From the NCBI GenBank assembly GCA_049999765.1, contig JBNGIQ010009015.1:1-64000 (forward strand): DNA of 64,000 nucleotides, written 5' to 3'. This document shows positions 44,798 to 58,300 of the stretch, piece by piece; within the stretch, counting starts at the first letter, position 1, and each line of letters opens with the position of its first letter. This stretch comes from Phaeoceros laevis (lineage: Eukaryota; Anthocerotophyta; Anthocerotopsida; Notothyladales). The position numbers and the translations under genes are program-made. A model generated the notes under the pieces. It was not told the DNA's origin. It was given only the letters and a program-made list of their open reading frames with translations, and ran no database searches.

Positions 44798-47700
44798 ATG
44801 ATTACTCTAGCTTTGAATGGAATACTCCTGTCAAACACTGCAAGCTGCTTGCAGAGAGCCTCTGGACTACACGACTTTTGCAAGACAGAAGGACACAGGT
44901 TGCATATTCGCTACAAGTGCATTTCAGTTCAAGCTCGAGTAGCCACGTTGGATAGCCAATTACAAGGTCAGGAGCAAGTGCAAGGGGCTTCTTCTGTCAA
45001 GGTTTCTAAAGCGCGTGAGGACATTCGAAGTCTGTGCCAACAGGGACAGCTGGACAAGGCACTAGATGTCCTGGTGAGTGTGGAGCAGCAGGGCATTGTT
45101 CCTCCAGAGGGTATGTACAGGTCTTTACTGAAGGCATGTGCTAAAAAGAAGGCTCTCCCTGAGGCTAAGCGCGTTCACGCCCATTTGGCCAAATATGGCT
45201 TGGAGTCGACCAGGTTTCTTGGTGAAAATATGGTGTGCACATTTGTTACGTGTGGGAGCCTTGAAGCTGCTCTGGAGGTATTTCACAAGTTGCCAGAGCG
45301 GACTGTCTTTTCCTGGACAGCCGTCATTTCTGGATACGCACTGTCTGGCCAAGCTCTGGAAGCACTTCGAATGTTTCGCTGGATGCAAAGCGATGGTTTG
45401 CAGCCCAACACATACACTTTTGTCAGCTTACTTAAAGCATGTGCTAGCATACCTGACCTGGAAGAAGGTAAGCGCATTCATGCCGAAGCTTTGAAGTACA
45501 GCTGTGGATCTGATCTGTTTGTTTGCACTTCTCTAGTCGACATGTATGCGAAGTGTGGGAGCATTGTGGATGCGCAAAATGTTTTTGATGGTCTGTCTCA
45601 GCGTGATATAGTATCGTGGAATGCAATGCTCGCAGCATATGCTCAGCAGGGTCAAGCAGAGAAGGCAATGCAACTGTACCAGCAAATGCGAGAGGAAGAT
45701 GCAATTCCAAATGAACGTTCCTTTGTCAGCACGCTCCAAGCATGTTGCATCCTTGCAGAGAAGGAAGCCAACGTTGTTGTGGGTGGACACTGGACGAAAG
45801 TAGCAGCTTTGGAGATGGGGAAGGCAATACATGCAGATGCCAGAAAGAAGGGCTATGATAAACATGTCTTTGTTGCTAACACCCTTGTGTGTATGTACGG
45901 GAAGTGCGGGAGCATTGTGGATGCACGAAATGTATTCAACGGACTGCCTCAGAGGACTGTAGTGTCATGGACTGCAATGTTAGCAGCGTATGTCCTGCAA
46001 GGCCAAGGAGCAATGACATTGCAGCTTTACAAGCAAATGCAGGAGGACGATGTGAGTCCAAACAATTGGACCATCGTGAGCGCTCTTCAAGCATGTGGCT
46101 TAGTTACAGAGACGGAGGATAATGATGTTGCAGATGGGCCGTCCCTAAAACGAAAGGCTCTAGAGGAAGGGAAAGCAATACATGAGCACACCAGGAGAAC
46201 AGGTTGTGACTCAGACGTCTTTGTGGGTAATGCCCTTGTTAGCATGTACGGAAAGTGTGGGAGCATTGGGGTTGCACAGAATGTGTTTGATGGGTTGGCT
46301 GAGCGGAATGTGGTATCATGGAATGCAATGCTTGCAGCATATGTGCAGCAAGAGCAGGCAGAGGAAGTGTTTCAACTTTACGAGCAAATGCTCGAAGAAG
46401 GTGTGAGACCAAACGAACGGACCTTTGTGAGCATGTTGCAAGCATGTGCCATTCTGGCAGAGAGTGGAATGGATGATGTGGATGAGAAACTCTCGAAGTT
46501 CAAGTGCCTGGAGAAGGGGAAGACAATACATGCTGAGGCCTGGATGAAGGGGTATGACTCTGACATCTTCATTGACAGTACCCTTGTCGACATGTATGGC
46601 AAATGTGGCAGCATCCATGACGCACAGGCTGTATTTGACGGGTTATTCCAGCCCAGTGTGGTGGCATGGAGTGCGATGCTTGCTGCTTATGTTGAACATG
46701 GCCAAGGTGAAAATGCTTTGCAGCTTTATGAAGGAATGCAAATTAAGTGTGTGAGTTCAAATGATCGGACATTTGTAAGTGCTCTTCAAGCATGTGGTAT
46801 TCTCGCGGAGGAGGAACGCGTTTCAGGAAGCCAGCTAGTGCAGTCTTTAGAAATGGGCAAGGCAATACATGCTGATGCCTGGCGGAGAGGTTACAGATCA
46901 AATCTCTACGTTGGCAGCAGCCTCATAAGTCTGTATGGGAAGTGTGGAAGGATCGAAGATGCATGGGATGTGTTTCATGGATTGTCAAACCGAAATGTGG
47001 TTGCTTGGACAGCAATGCTTGCCGTATTTGTTGAGCAGGGCAAAGGGGACGGAGTTTTTCAGCTTTTTACACAAATGCAAGAGGAAGGCGTCAGTCCAGA
47101 TGTCTGGACCTTTTTGAGTGTACTCCAAGCATGTGGCCTTCTTGCGGAGACGGAGGAAAGTGTAGCAGTGGATGGACAGCTGACAAAAATAAAGTGCTTG
47201 GAAAAGGTCAAGGCAATACATTGTGAAGCATGGAGGAGAAGCTATGGTTCACATCTTCTGGTTGGTAACACCCTCGTTACCATGTACGGAAAGTGTGGCA
47301 GCATTGTGGATGCACAGAACGTCTTTGATGGTTTGTTACATCGAGACGTTGTTTCGTGGAATGCATTCCTCACAGTATGTTCGGATCATGACGAAGGGGG
47401 AAAAGTATTGCAGCTGTACAGACAAATGAAAGAGGAACTCATGAGCCCAAACGAGATCACAAACATGTGTGTATTGCAAGCGTGCAGCACGACTGGAACC
47501 TTGGATGTCTGTAAGGAGATTCATAACACTCTTGTGTCCGAGGGAGACAATTGGGGCCCTGTTCTGGGAAACACATTGATTCACGCCTATGGGAGATGTG
47601 CAAGCATGGTGGATGCCCAGGCCGTCTTTGATGCTCTGCCCCAGCCTGATGTGGTATCATGGACCACTTTACTTGCTGGTTATGCCCGACAAGGGGACTA

Positions 47701-48331
47701 CACCAGGTGCCTGCAATGCTATGAGGCAATGCGGATGATGGGTATGACTCCAAACGGAGTCACATTCCTTTGGCTCCTCTCGGCATGCATTCACACAGGC
47801 CTTGTGCGTGAAGGCGTAAAGCACTTTGAGTCCATGAGCAGGGACTATGGCATAAGTCCAGAGATGGAGCATTATGTGAGTCTTGTGGACCTGCTTGGGC
47901 GTGCAGGATGCTTCACAAGCATAGAAGAGTTGCTGCTCAAAATGCCAATGAAGCCTGATTTAGCAATGTGGTCATGTTTATTGGCTGCCTGCCGGAAGTA
48001 CGGCAAGGTCGAACTGGGTAAACACTCCTTCGATCATGCAGTGCGTTTGGACCCCAAGCACTCTGCCGCCTACGTCTTGATGTGGAACATCTACGCTGAC
48101 GCCGGCCTTTGGGACCATGCAAAGGAAGTGATGCAGTTGAGGCTGGAAGCAGGAGCATGGAAGAAGCCCGGCCAGACCTGGATAGAGCAGCGGCAGGAAG
48201 TGCATACTTTTGTGGTAGGTGACTGCAAACATCCGCACAGAGAACTGCTGTTAAGCCTGCTAGCGAGGTTGATGTTCGAGATGGAGGAAGGCGGCCATAA
48301 CTTACAAAACGCCTTCTTGGCCGATCCTTAA
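44798..48331 (+). CDS. PLS-class pentatricopeptide repeat protein with E-type C-terminus, 1177 aa
   Basis: Intronless. The first 75 residues are Ser/Arg-containing and poor in acidic residues, as in an organelle transit peptide. PPR motifs run from about residue 80 to 1080, in P-L-S order, with repeated wording such as VSMYGKCGSIVDAQNVFDGL, VVSWNAMLAAYVQQGQAEKA and PNERTFVSALQAC. At five places the usual AC-LAALE-GKxIH step holds an extra 12-16 residues (for example ILAEKEANVVVGGHWTKVAA), giving units of about 113-117 codons. The end (LMWNIYADAGLWDHAKEV, KKPGQTWIEQRQEVHTFVVG, DCKHPHREL) is an E1/E2-like domain; no DYW deaminase follows. Such proteins bind organelle RNA base by base and direct C-to-U editing, with a deaminase supplied in trans. 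The target is unknown. Internal repeats are similar at DNA level, suggesting recent unit expansion. The start could be at a later Met. Confidence 0.93.
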   Translation: MITLALNGILLSNTASCLQRASGLHDFCKTEGHRLHIRYKCISVQARVATLDSQLQGQEQVQGASSVKVSKAREDIRSLCQQGQLDKALDVLVSVEQQGIVPPEGMYRSLLKACAKKKALPEAKRVHAHLAKYGLESTRFLGENMVCTFVTCGSLEAALEVFHKLPERTVFSWTAVISGYALSGQALEALRMFRWMQSDGLQPNTYTFVSLLKACASIPDLEEGKRIHAEALKYSCGSDLFVCTSLVDMYAKCGSIVDAQNVFDGLSQRDIVSWNAMLAAYAQQGQAEKAMQLYQQMREEDAIPNERSFVSTLQACCILAEKEANVVVGGHWTKVAALEMGKAIHADARKKGYDKHVFVANTLVCMYGKCGSIVDARNVFNGLPQRTVVSWTAMLAAYVLQGQGAMTLQLYKQMQEDDVSPNNWTIVSALQACGLVTETEDNDVADGPSLKRKALEEGKAIHEHTRRTGCDSDVFVGNALVSMYGKCGSIGVAQNVFDGLAERNVVSWNAMLAAYVQQEQAEEVFQLYEQMLEEGVRPNERTFVSMLQACAILAESGMDDVDEKLSKFKCLEKGKTIHAEAWMKGYDSDIFIDSTLVDMYGKCGSIHDAQAVFDGLFQPSVVAWSAMLAAYVEHGQGENALQLYEGMQIKCVSSNDRTFVSALQACGILAEEERVSGSQLVQSLEMGKAIHADAWRRGYRSNLYVGSSLISLYGKCGRIEDAWDVFHGLSNRNVVAWTAMLAVFVEQGKGDGVFQLFTQMQEEGVSPDVWTFLSVLQACGLLAETEESVAVDGQLTKIKCLEKVKAIHCEAWRRSYGSHLLVGNTLVTMYGKCGSIVDAQNVFDGLLHRDVVSWNAFLTVCSDHDEGGKVLQLYRQMKEELMSPNEITNMCVLQACSTTGTLDVCKEIHNTLVSEGDNWGPVLGNTLIHAYGRCASMVDAQAVFDALPQPDVVSWTTLLAGYARQGDYTRCLQCYEAMRMMGMTPNGVTFLWLLSACIHTGLVREGVKHFESMSRDYGISPEMEHYVSLVDLLGRAGCFTSIEELLLKMPMKPDLAMWSCLLAACRKYGKVELGKHSFDHAVRLDPKHSAAYVLMWNIYADAGLWDHAKEVMQLRLEAGAWKKPGQTWIEQRQEVHTFVVGDCKHPHRELLLSLLARLMFEMEEGGHNLQNAFLADP

Positions 48332-48461
48332 CTCTTTCGCGCCGCCGGAGTATCCGAACACCCTCTCTGTGGATAGGATTTATCTTCACGTAAGCAAGAC
48401 TTAAAGACAAGATTGGGTGGATTTGTACTTTATAGAGGGAATGCACACAATTGGGTATAAT

Positions 48462-48533
48462 GTCGTTGTAGTATAGTGGTAAGTATTCCCGCCTGTCACG
48501 CGGGTGACCCGGGTTCGATCCCCGGCAACGGCG
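48462..48533 (+). tRNA. tRNA-Asp (GUC anticodon)
   Basis: 72-nt cloverleaf. The acceptor arm GTCGTTG (48462-48468) pairs with CAACGGC (48526-48532) including one T-G pair, and the discriminator is G at 48533. The D arm contains TAGTATAGTGGTAAGTA (A box). The anticodon stem CCCGC/GCGGG encloses CTGTCAC with anticodon GTC at 48495-48497. The T arm CCGGG-TTCGATC-CCCGG contains the B box GGTTCGATC. There is no intron and no encoded CCA, as expected for a nuclear gene. The sequence is typical of plant tRNA-Asp. No clear T-run terminator is visible close downstream (a TTGTTTT lies near 48554). Confidence 0.97.
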
Positions 48534-49039
48534 TAGAAATGGTTTCAACAATGTTGTTTTAGATCCGTAGGTTTAGCATGTATAGTGACTATTTAGTGAG
48601 GTCTTTCGACCATTGGTATGTATAGTGAGGTCTTTCCACTTTTTGGTTATTGTGTGCAGTTAGGTAGCGCCTCAATTCTGATAAATGGAAAAGGAATCCA
48701 GAGCTCCAATGAGTGGCACGGCCAAATGGTCCAAGAGTTACAACAGGCACTTTCGCAGGCAAGCCCTACCTGGCTGCTGGTGAATGAGGCGGAAATCGTG
48801 ACAAGTGGGGCCTTCTCCAAGCTGAAGCACACACTCCGTCCACCTGCTGTCCATATGCCCTGCTAACCTCGACTCTCGCTTCTCCTCCACGAGAGGTGGC
48901 CTTTAGAGCGTCTGGCGAGGACATCTCTGGCAAATTGCCAATTCTCTGCAACAACAGCGACCTCTTTTTGGGAGAATTGAAAGGCACCTGTGAACCCTCT
49001 CTTGAGTATGCATTGAAGGGCTCACGGACGTTGCCGGCG
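48534..49039. other. Region between tRNA-Asp and the FIP-like gene; contains repeat partner B
   Basis: It contains a short direct repeat (GTATAGTGA with GAGGTCTTTC, near 48580-48635) and the repeat 48661-48945. A frame from 48896 runs into the gene start at 49040, but its extra residues come partly from repeat DNA. I treat it as 5' region. Confidence 0.45.
48661..48945 (-). repeat. Inverted repeat partner B (with 39286-39571)
   Basis: Reverse-complement match to 39286-39571, with scattered substitutions. It ends about 95 bp before the ATG at 49040, so it forms part of the upstream region of that gene. Confidence 0.82.
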
Positions 49040-49894
49040 ATGGCTGCAATCCTTCCTGGGAATCCCATCACTGCCGCTCGTTTGCCTGGTCGGTCTGTTG
49101 TGCCCAGCGCAGAAGCAGCACCGTCACCACAATCCTCTCTGCTCAACGGGTCGGTGCGTGGCTCTTCTGCTCTCTTACATCGCTGCTCCTCTCCGCCGGC
49201 TGAGTACTGCCTTGTCCCTGTGAGATTCACCTGCCGGCCGCATACTGTCTTGCAAAGCATCAATTACAATGGCACGGCGACCCGAGTCAGGTCGGTGGCT
49301 CGGAATGAAGCCGAAGGGCAGAGCAGCCTTAACAGCAGTACAGTAGCTCCCGCTGACGATGCGTCTGTGCCTGGTACGTCAGTATGTCAATAGACAAGTC
49401 AGTATGTGCATTTCAGGTTCTGTCACTTCTGTGGCCTGAGAGATGGTGAATTGCAGGTCTGACTGCAAGGTCTCACTTGGACATGCTGGAACGGTACTCT
49501 GATAAAAGCAATCCAGGTACACCATGCTTCTGTGCTGTTACACCAGGATGTTCAATTCCAAGCTTATCTACGCATGCGAAGTCTAACGTCCAGACCTGGC
49601 CACCGTCTCTTCTCAGCTTCCACAATTTCGGAGCAACTTGCCAGAGTTTACGACTCCGACTCTTCCGACGATGACTCTGAAGTGAGCATACCACTGAGCA
49701 ATGTCGAGAAGTTGGAGCGACCTCCACTAACCATCCACCAGAAGAGAAATATTCGCCGACAAAACTACCTCAATCAGGTTTCACAGCGGAACGATGCCCC
49801 TTTCTTCACAGCAGTAGCTTTGTCCATTCTTCTCCCTCCTGCGTGCATCCTGGCTGTGGCCATTGCAACCGGCTATGTGGAGGTCTTTCCTTGA
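49040..49894 (+). CDS. Small plastid protein with one C-terminal membrane segment (FIP-like)
   Basis: Three exons, 49040-49373, 49457-49516 and 49617-49894, all GT-AG with phase 1 junctions, give 223 aa. The first 110 residues are Ala/Ser/Arg-rich and look like a chloroplast transit peptide. A short acidic stretch (VYDSDSSDDDSE) precedes the conserved core LTIHQKRNIRRQNYLNQVSQ RNDAPFF and one hydrophobic helix (TAVALSILLPPACILAVAIA), ending TGYVEVFP. I recall this core from small plant thylakoid proteins of the FtsH5-interacting protein (FIP) type; this identification is from memory and moderate. Arabidopsis FIP is linked to FtsH stability and stress tolerance. An upstream in-frame extension to 48896 exists but enters a repeat, so I chose 49040. 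Confidence 0.7.
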
Positions 49895-50140
49895 GGGTCA
49901 GGTTGTGGCAGCTCGTGCTGCAAAGTAGGCAGAGCGCCTATTAGACAAGAAGAAAGTTGTTATTCAGATTACCACCGCTTAGGGCGGTCCTTCCAGGTTG
50001 GACTCATGGCAAATGCATACAATCTCATATTGATGTATACCACAGCGTTAGCTGTGTTATAATTACACAACACATGACAAAAATTTGTCATCAGAAGTCA
50101 TCTTCTCAATGTCCACATTCTCTATGCGCTAGTTACGTTC

Positions 50141-53354
<3,214 letters not shown>

Positions 53355-53969
53355 GGCTGCACCGTGAGCCTAAGGAACCGACCTCAGATCTGGGAGGAAA
53401 CTTCACCGAGCTGCCGCAAGGAATGCAGATCCGGCTATCCTCTGCAGTAGTCGCGCCTCAACGAGATCCTATCATCCGGAGCTGCAGCGCAGAATTCAGG
53501 AAGGCCAATGTGGAGATCCACAACAGAAGCTGGCCCCGACAACAGCGGGACAAGGCTCCACAGGTTGGAGGACACGGTGTTCAGGAGGAGTGCTCCGCAT
53601 TACGCACATAAAAGGGACCATCATTACTTATGTCAATAGTATTTATATTTCACAGACAAGAGTGTTTAGAGTAGATGTAGACGTACGCCTATACGTTTGC
53701 TACGTGTCATCGTAGCTTGGCCACTTGGCAGCTGGGGACGTTCCGTATTGATCATTGGTTTCGAACTCCTTACAAAGTCTGCAAAAGGGCCCTTCCGTCA
53801 AACGTCTTCCCTACCTGAAGCTTCCTCCACAACATAACAGGCTAGTAGATTATTTGCATGAGCCTTCTTGCTTGGGGATGTCTCCAAAAGCCCCTCAACC
53901 CCCTCCACCAAATTTGTTTTTTATTTTAAATAAAGTATTAGATTTTTGATGAATGAATTCGAGTATACT

Positions 53970-54076
53970 CTTAGACTCCACCTAGACGTCAAGGTCTTAG
54001 TATCCACGTAGGACGTCAAGTTGTTAGAATCCATGTAGGACGTCAAGGTCTTAGAATCCACTTATGACGTCAAGGT
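53970..54076. repeat. 27-bp minisatellite, four units, each with GACGTCAAG
   Basis: Units start at 53970, 53996, 54023 and 54050 and read like CTTAGAATCCACGTAGGACG followed by TCAAGGT. Each carries an ACGTC core of bZIP/as-1 type. It lies upstream of the V-ATPase B start (about 620-720 bp). Confidence 0.85.
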
Positions 54077-54554
54077 AGAAGTGGAAGCACGCTACATGTA
54101 TTAGGTTGTTTTTGGATGGTACTTGCAGAACTTGACACTGAAAAAATGTACTTTTTCCTAAAAAGGTAAAAGGTACTTTTCAAACTCACTGTTGAGATGT
54201 ACCTAGTGATATAAAAAATATTTACTTCAACATTTTGTATGAAGCATTGTGATATTTTGAGGTTGGAAATTTTTGAAGATGGACATTTAGATATGCCCTA
54301 GTGTAGTGTGCAAGCACAGGTCTACTCGATTTTAGACCCTTGTATTATATCTTCCTCCACTATCACAACTCCTTGATTGAGCTCTTGGAGAAGGAAAGCT
54401 AAGTGTATGTTGTCTTCCACCTTCACTCAAATCTCCATGGGAATCGAGCACATCACCACCTTGGTGCCATGCTCGGTAAATTGGTGGTCTTAACATTGCA
54501 AGGAGAGCCGCCTTCCATTCCTAGCAATTTTTTAGTCTCTTTAGTCGGGTGTCT

Positions 54555-54700
54555 GGGTGTCTGCTAGCAGAGCACAGTCGGGTGTTTACTAGCAAAGGTC
54601 GNNNNNNNNNNGGGTGTCTGCTAGCAGAGCACAGTCGGGTGTTTACTAGCAAAGGTCGGGTGTTTACTAGCAAAGCACTGTTTACTAGCAAAGCACCGTT
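54555..54700. repeat. Short tandem repeat containing an assembly gap
   Basis: The 47 bp before the gap (54555-54601, GGGTGTCTGCTAGCAGAGCA to AGCAAAGGTCG) are repeated exactly after it (54612-54658). Shorter units GTTTACTAGCAAAG follow. Ten N occupy 54602-54611, so the true array length is unknown. Confidence 0.9.
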
Positions 54701-55306
54701 CTTAGTCCGACAGTATACATGCGTGTATGCATGTAGGTTGTATGTTAGATCTTAAGGTTGTATGCTTGTTTTTTAGTGTTACGTAGATTTATAATACAAA
54801 CCATTGTACAGGGTTGTGTATTATTCAGGTTAGCACACTCACAGATTCTACTTACATACTTATAAGGTAAAAACTGGTATGTGCAGGCATTTGATGGAAT
54901 TGTCGTCCCCAGAATCAACGACTAAGGTACTCCAAGCGAAACCTATTCTAGCTTTGTTAGAGGTCAAAAGGAATTTAAATCTGAGTTCCCGTTTGAAAGC
55001 GTTTTGAGGTACGAGGAAGCTGGAGTCTGCTACTTCCGTTAGCTTCCCTCCATCTTCGGCGTCCTTTCTTTTGCATGTTTTGCGCTTTTTGGTGTCCAAC
55101 GCGGATCTAAGCCGGAACAACTGTGCTGTGGCTGGTTGCCAGCACTCGGGTTGGCGGGGCGGGTTTCCGGCAGCTCATCAAGCCGAGGCCGAGTCAGTGA
55201 ATGGTCTGTTGGCGAGAATCGGATCGGATCCACAAGCCCAGGAGACTGCAAGAACAGCCAGCAAGTGGATTGAGAGGTGCTGCTCTGAGCCGTAGCGGGC
55301 GTCTGG

Positions 55307-58300
55307 ATGGAAAGTCTCATTGGCCTCGTCAATCGGATACAGAGGGCATGCACAGCCCTCGGTGACTATGGAGGTGACTCTGCCCTTCCTACACTGTGGG
55401 AGGCACTGCCCTCCGTTGTGGTGGTTGGGGGCCAGGTCAGTTCGAATGCTTATTCTTTTGTGCCGCTATCAGCTGTTTTGTGATCGCGTGGTTCGTAAAT
55501 CATCTCGCATTGATGGGATGGATTTTTTTGCAACAGAGTTCTGGGAAGTCGTCCGTGCTGGAGAGCATCGTTGGAAGGGACTTTTTGCCTCGAGGGTCAG
55601 GTGTGCCGCTTTCTCCTAGCTGTATGGTGTGCGTCCTTGTTCTGGGACTTAGGTTGGCGGATCGGACTGACTAGGGCATTATTTTGTGATGACTGCCTCC
55701 ATCCCCCTCTTTAGGATTATACTGAATTGCTCGCAGGGCCAGGTTATGGCTGTTCCTCTCGTCAGAGAGGCTGTACATGTAAAGTGAAGTTTGCAGTATT
55801 TGCTGCTTACTGTCGGTACAAGGCTGCAGGCTGCATCAGTGATGCTCATGCGTGTTCTTGCTGCGTGTCAGGTATTGTGACAAGGCGTCCTCTAGTTTTA
55901 CAGCTGCATAAAACAGATGACGGTACGGAGTATGGGGAGTTTCTACACCTTCCGAAGAAACGGTTCACTGACTATGGTAATCTTTTACTTTTACTGGCGT
56001 GTGTTGTCGTTCATCACATGAAAGTAACTGCTGCATATGACTTCATTGGGCCTTAGGTTGTAGCGTACCAACAGAGTTTAGCTGCAGCTGCTAGCAAACA
56101 GTGTATCAATCTGCAAAACTCTATCACAAACCAGCATGTCTGACTTATTGTGTTCTTGGTTCACGTGGTCTGCAGCTGCCATCAGAAAGGAAATTTCAGA
56201 TGAGACTGACAGAGTAACTGGCCGCAGCAAGCAAATCTCTCCAGTTCCTATCCAACTGAGCATTTATTCCCCGCATGGTATGAAAGTATGGCAGCTTTTT
56301 TGTGCTCAAATGTCTTTGGTTCTTTACATTGATTGGGCTCCTCACATAGTCTAACATATTGATTTAATCCCTAGTCAAGCTATATACAAGGCATTTAGAC
56401 ATTGTAACGCTTGATGGTACTGTTGTGTGCAGTTGTGAACTTAACTCTCATTGATCTTCCTGGTCTCACAAAGGTGGCTGTTGGTATGTTTCTACGTTCC
56501 TAGTTCCTGTGTGATGCGATCCCAGATGTAGTGCAACTCTGCACAGAGTATCTGATTCTGTACTGTGGTGTACAGAGGGACAGCCTGACAGCATTGTGGC
56601 AGACATTGAAAACATGGTCCGGTCATATGTAGAGAAGGTATTCTGATTTCCTTTTAGGTAGATGGGCTTTGGTACGTGACCTGGACATGGCCGTGCATGA
56701 TTTGTAGTGGTCCTAAGGCCTTGCCTGTTTACTGTGGCAGCCAAACAGTCTTATTCTTGCCATCTCTCCAGCCAACCAAGATATTGCCACTTCAGATGCC
56801 ATCAAGCTGGCCAGGGAGGTTGATCCGCAAGGTAATCACTTTGTTTGCACTTCATGGTTTCTTAAGTGTTGCGTTGGACATGAAGAATGACTTTAAGAGC
56901 TGGGTATGTGAGTATCTGCTCTGTATGGGTACCAAGTGGAACTTTGATTCCATGTGCAGGGGAGCGTACTTTTGGTGTGTTAACAAAGCTTGACCTTATG
57001 GATAAGGGCACTAATGCATTGGATGTAAGTCCACGGGAGCCAATTTTTGCTTCTGTTCAGTGCTGCCTGTATTAGGTTGTAGTGGCGTTTCTACTGGAAC
57101 AGAGGATAAACCTGCAGTGATTTGTATGTTGCAGGTCCTGGAAGGGAATGCATACAGGTTGAAGCAGCCATGGGTAGGTGTTGTCAATCGGTCTCAGGCA
57201 GACATCAATAGGAATGTGGATATGATTGCAGCGAGGAGACGAGAGAGGGAGTACTTCCAAAGCAGCTTAGATTACTCACATCTAACCAGCAGGATGGGGT
57301 CTGAGTATCTTGGAAGAGTACTGTCAAAGGTACTCACTGTCCCATCAGTTCTGCAGAGGCTTACGGACCTAAGTTGGACCTCTTTTGTCTGACAAAACCT
57401 TGTGTGCTCCTGCAGCACTTGGAAGCTGTTATAAAAGCTCGCATCCCAAGTATCCTTGCCCTGATCAACAAGACAATTGATGAGCTTGAATCAGAAATGA
57501 ATCAGTTAGGGCGGCCTATTGCAGTGGACGCTGGGGTAAACTCCACACTTTTATGGTTGTTCCTGCAATTCTTGTAAGGTTGGGAAAACTTGCATGTGCA
57601 CTGGAAGTGCAAGAGTTGCCTATTGATAGATTTCACTGTATAGCTTCAAGAAATTTTGCTTGCTTTCTGCTGGAATCTGATGTGCTGAATGTTGATTCTG
57701 AATGTGGAAATTCTGCAGGCCCAGTTGTACACTGTCCTGGAGCTTTGCAGGGCATTTGACCATGTTTTTAAAGACCATCTGGATGGGGGGTAAGTGTACA
57801 CAAGTCTTTACTTGAGTTGTACCGGGTTCTTTCGTTCATGATGCCTGTCTTAACATCTTACACTCTTATGGCAGGCGGCCTGGTGGTGAGAGGATCTACT
57901 CAGTGTTTGACAACCAGCTTCCTGCAGCACTGAAGAAACTTCCATTCGACAAGCATTTGTCACTGCAGAGTGTCAGGAAGGTGGTGTCTGAAGCAGATGG
58001 TTATCAGCCACATTTGATAGCTCCTGAACAGGGATACCGCCGTCTGATTGAAGGTGCCTTGAGTCTCTTTCGCGGGCCTGCTGAGGCTGTTGTGGATGCA
58101 GTACGTACCTACCTCTCTATGATATGGACCTCTATCGTCTTGTTCACAAAATTTGAGCTGGACTTTTCTTGGATGGTGGAGTTTCGCAGTGCTGGTTACT
58201 GCTATGTGCTTTAGATTGAATGCACCACTCACAATCCATGTCTGGCAGGTCCACTTTATCTTGAAGGATTTAGTTCGCAAAGCAGTGAGCGAGACACAAG

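Larger units (their letters stand above)
53355..55306. promoter_or_regulatory. Divergent region between V-ATPase B and DRP1
   Basis: Almost 2 kb without a recognised gene. It must contain both promoters. It holds a 27-bp minisatellite (53970-54076), AT-rich DNA (53900-54350), and a short tandem repeat interrupted by ten N (54602-54611). Part of 54860-55300 probably forms the DRP1 5' untranslated region. Confidence 0.45.

Noticed and set aside
48780-49263. Minus-strand frame of 165 codons opposite the FIP-like gene
   Set aside because: It overlaps the transit-peptide exon on the other strand and the repeat; the plus-strand gene has consistent splicing and a recognisable core.
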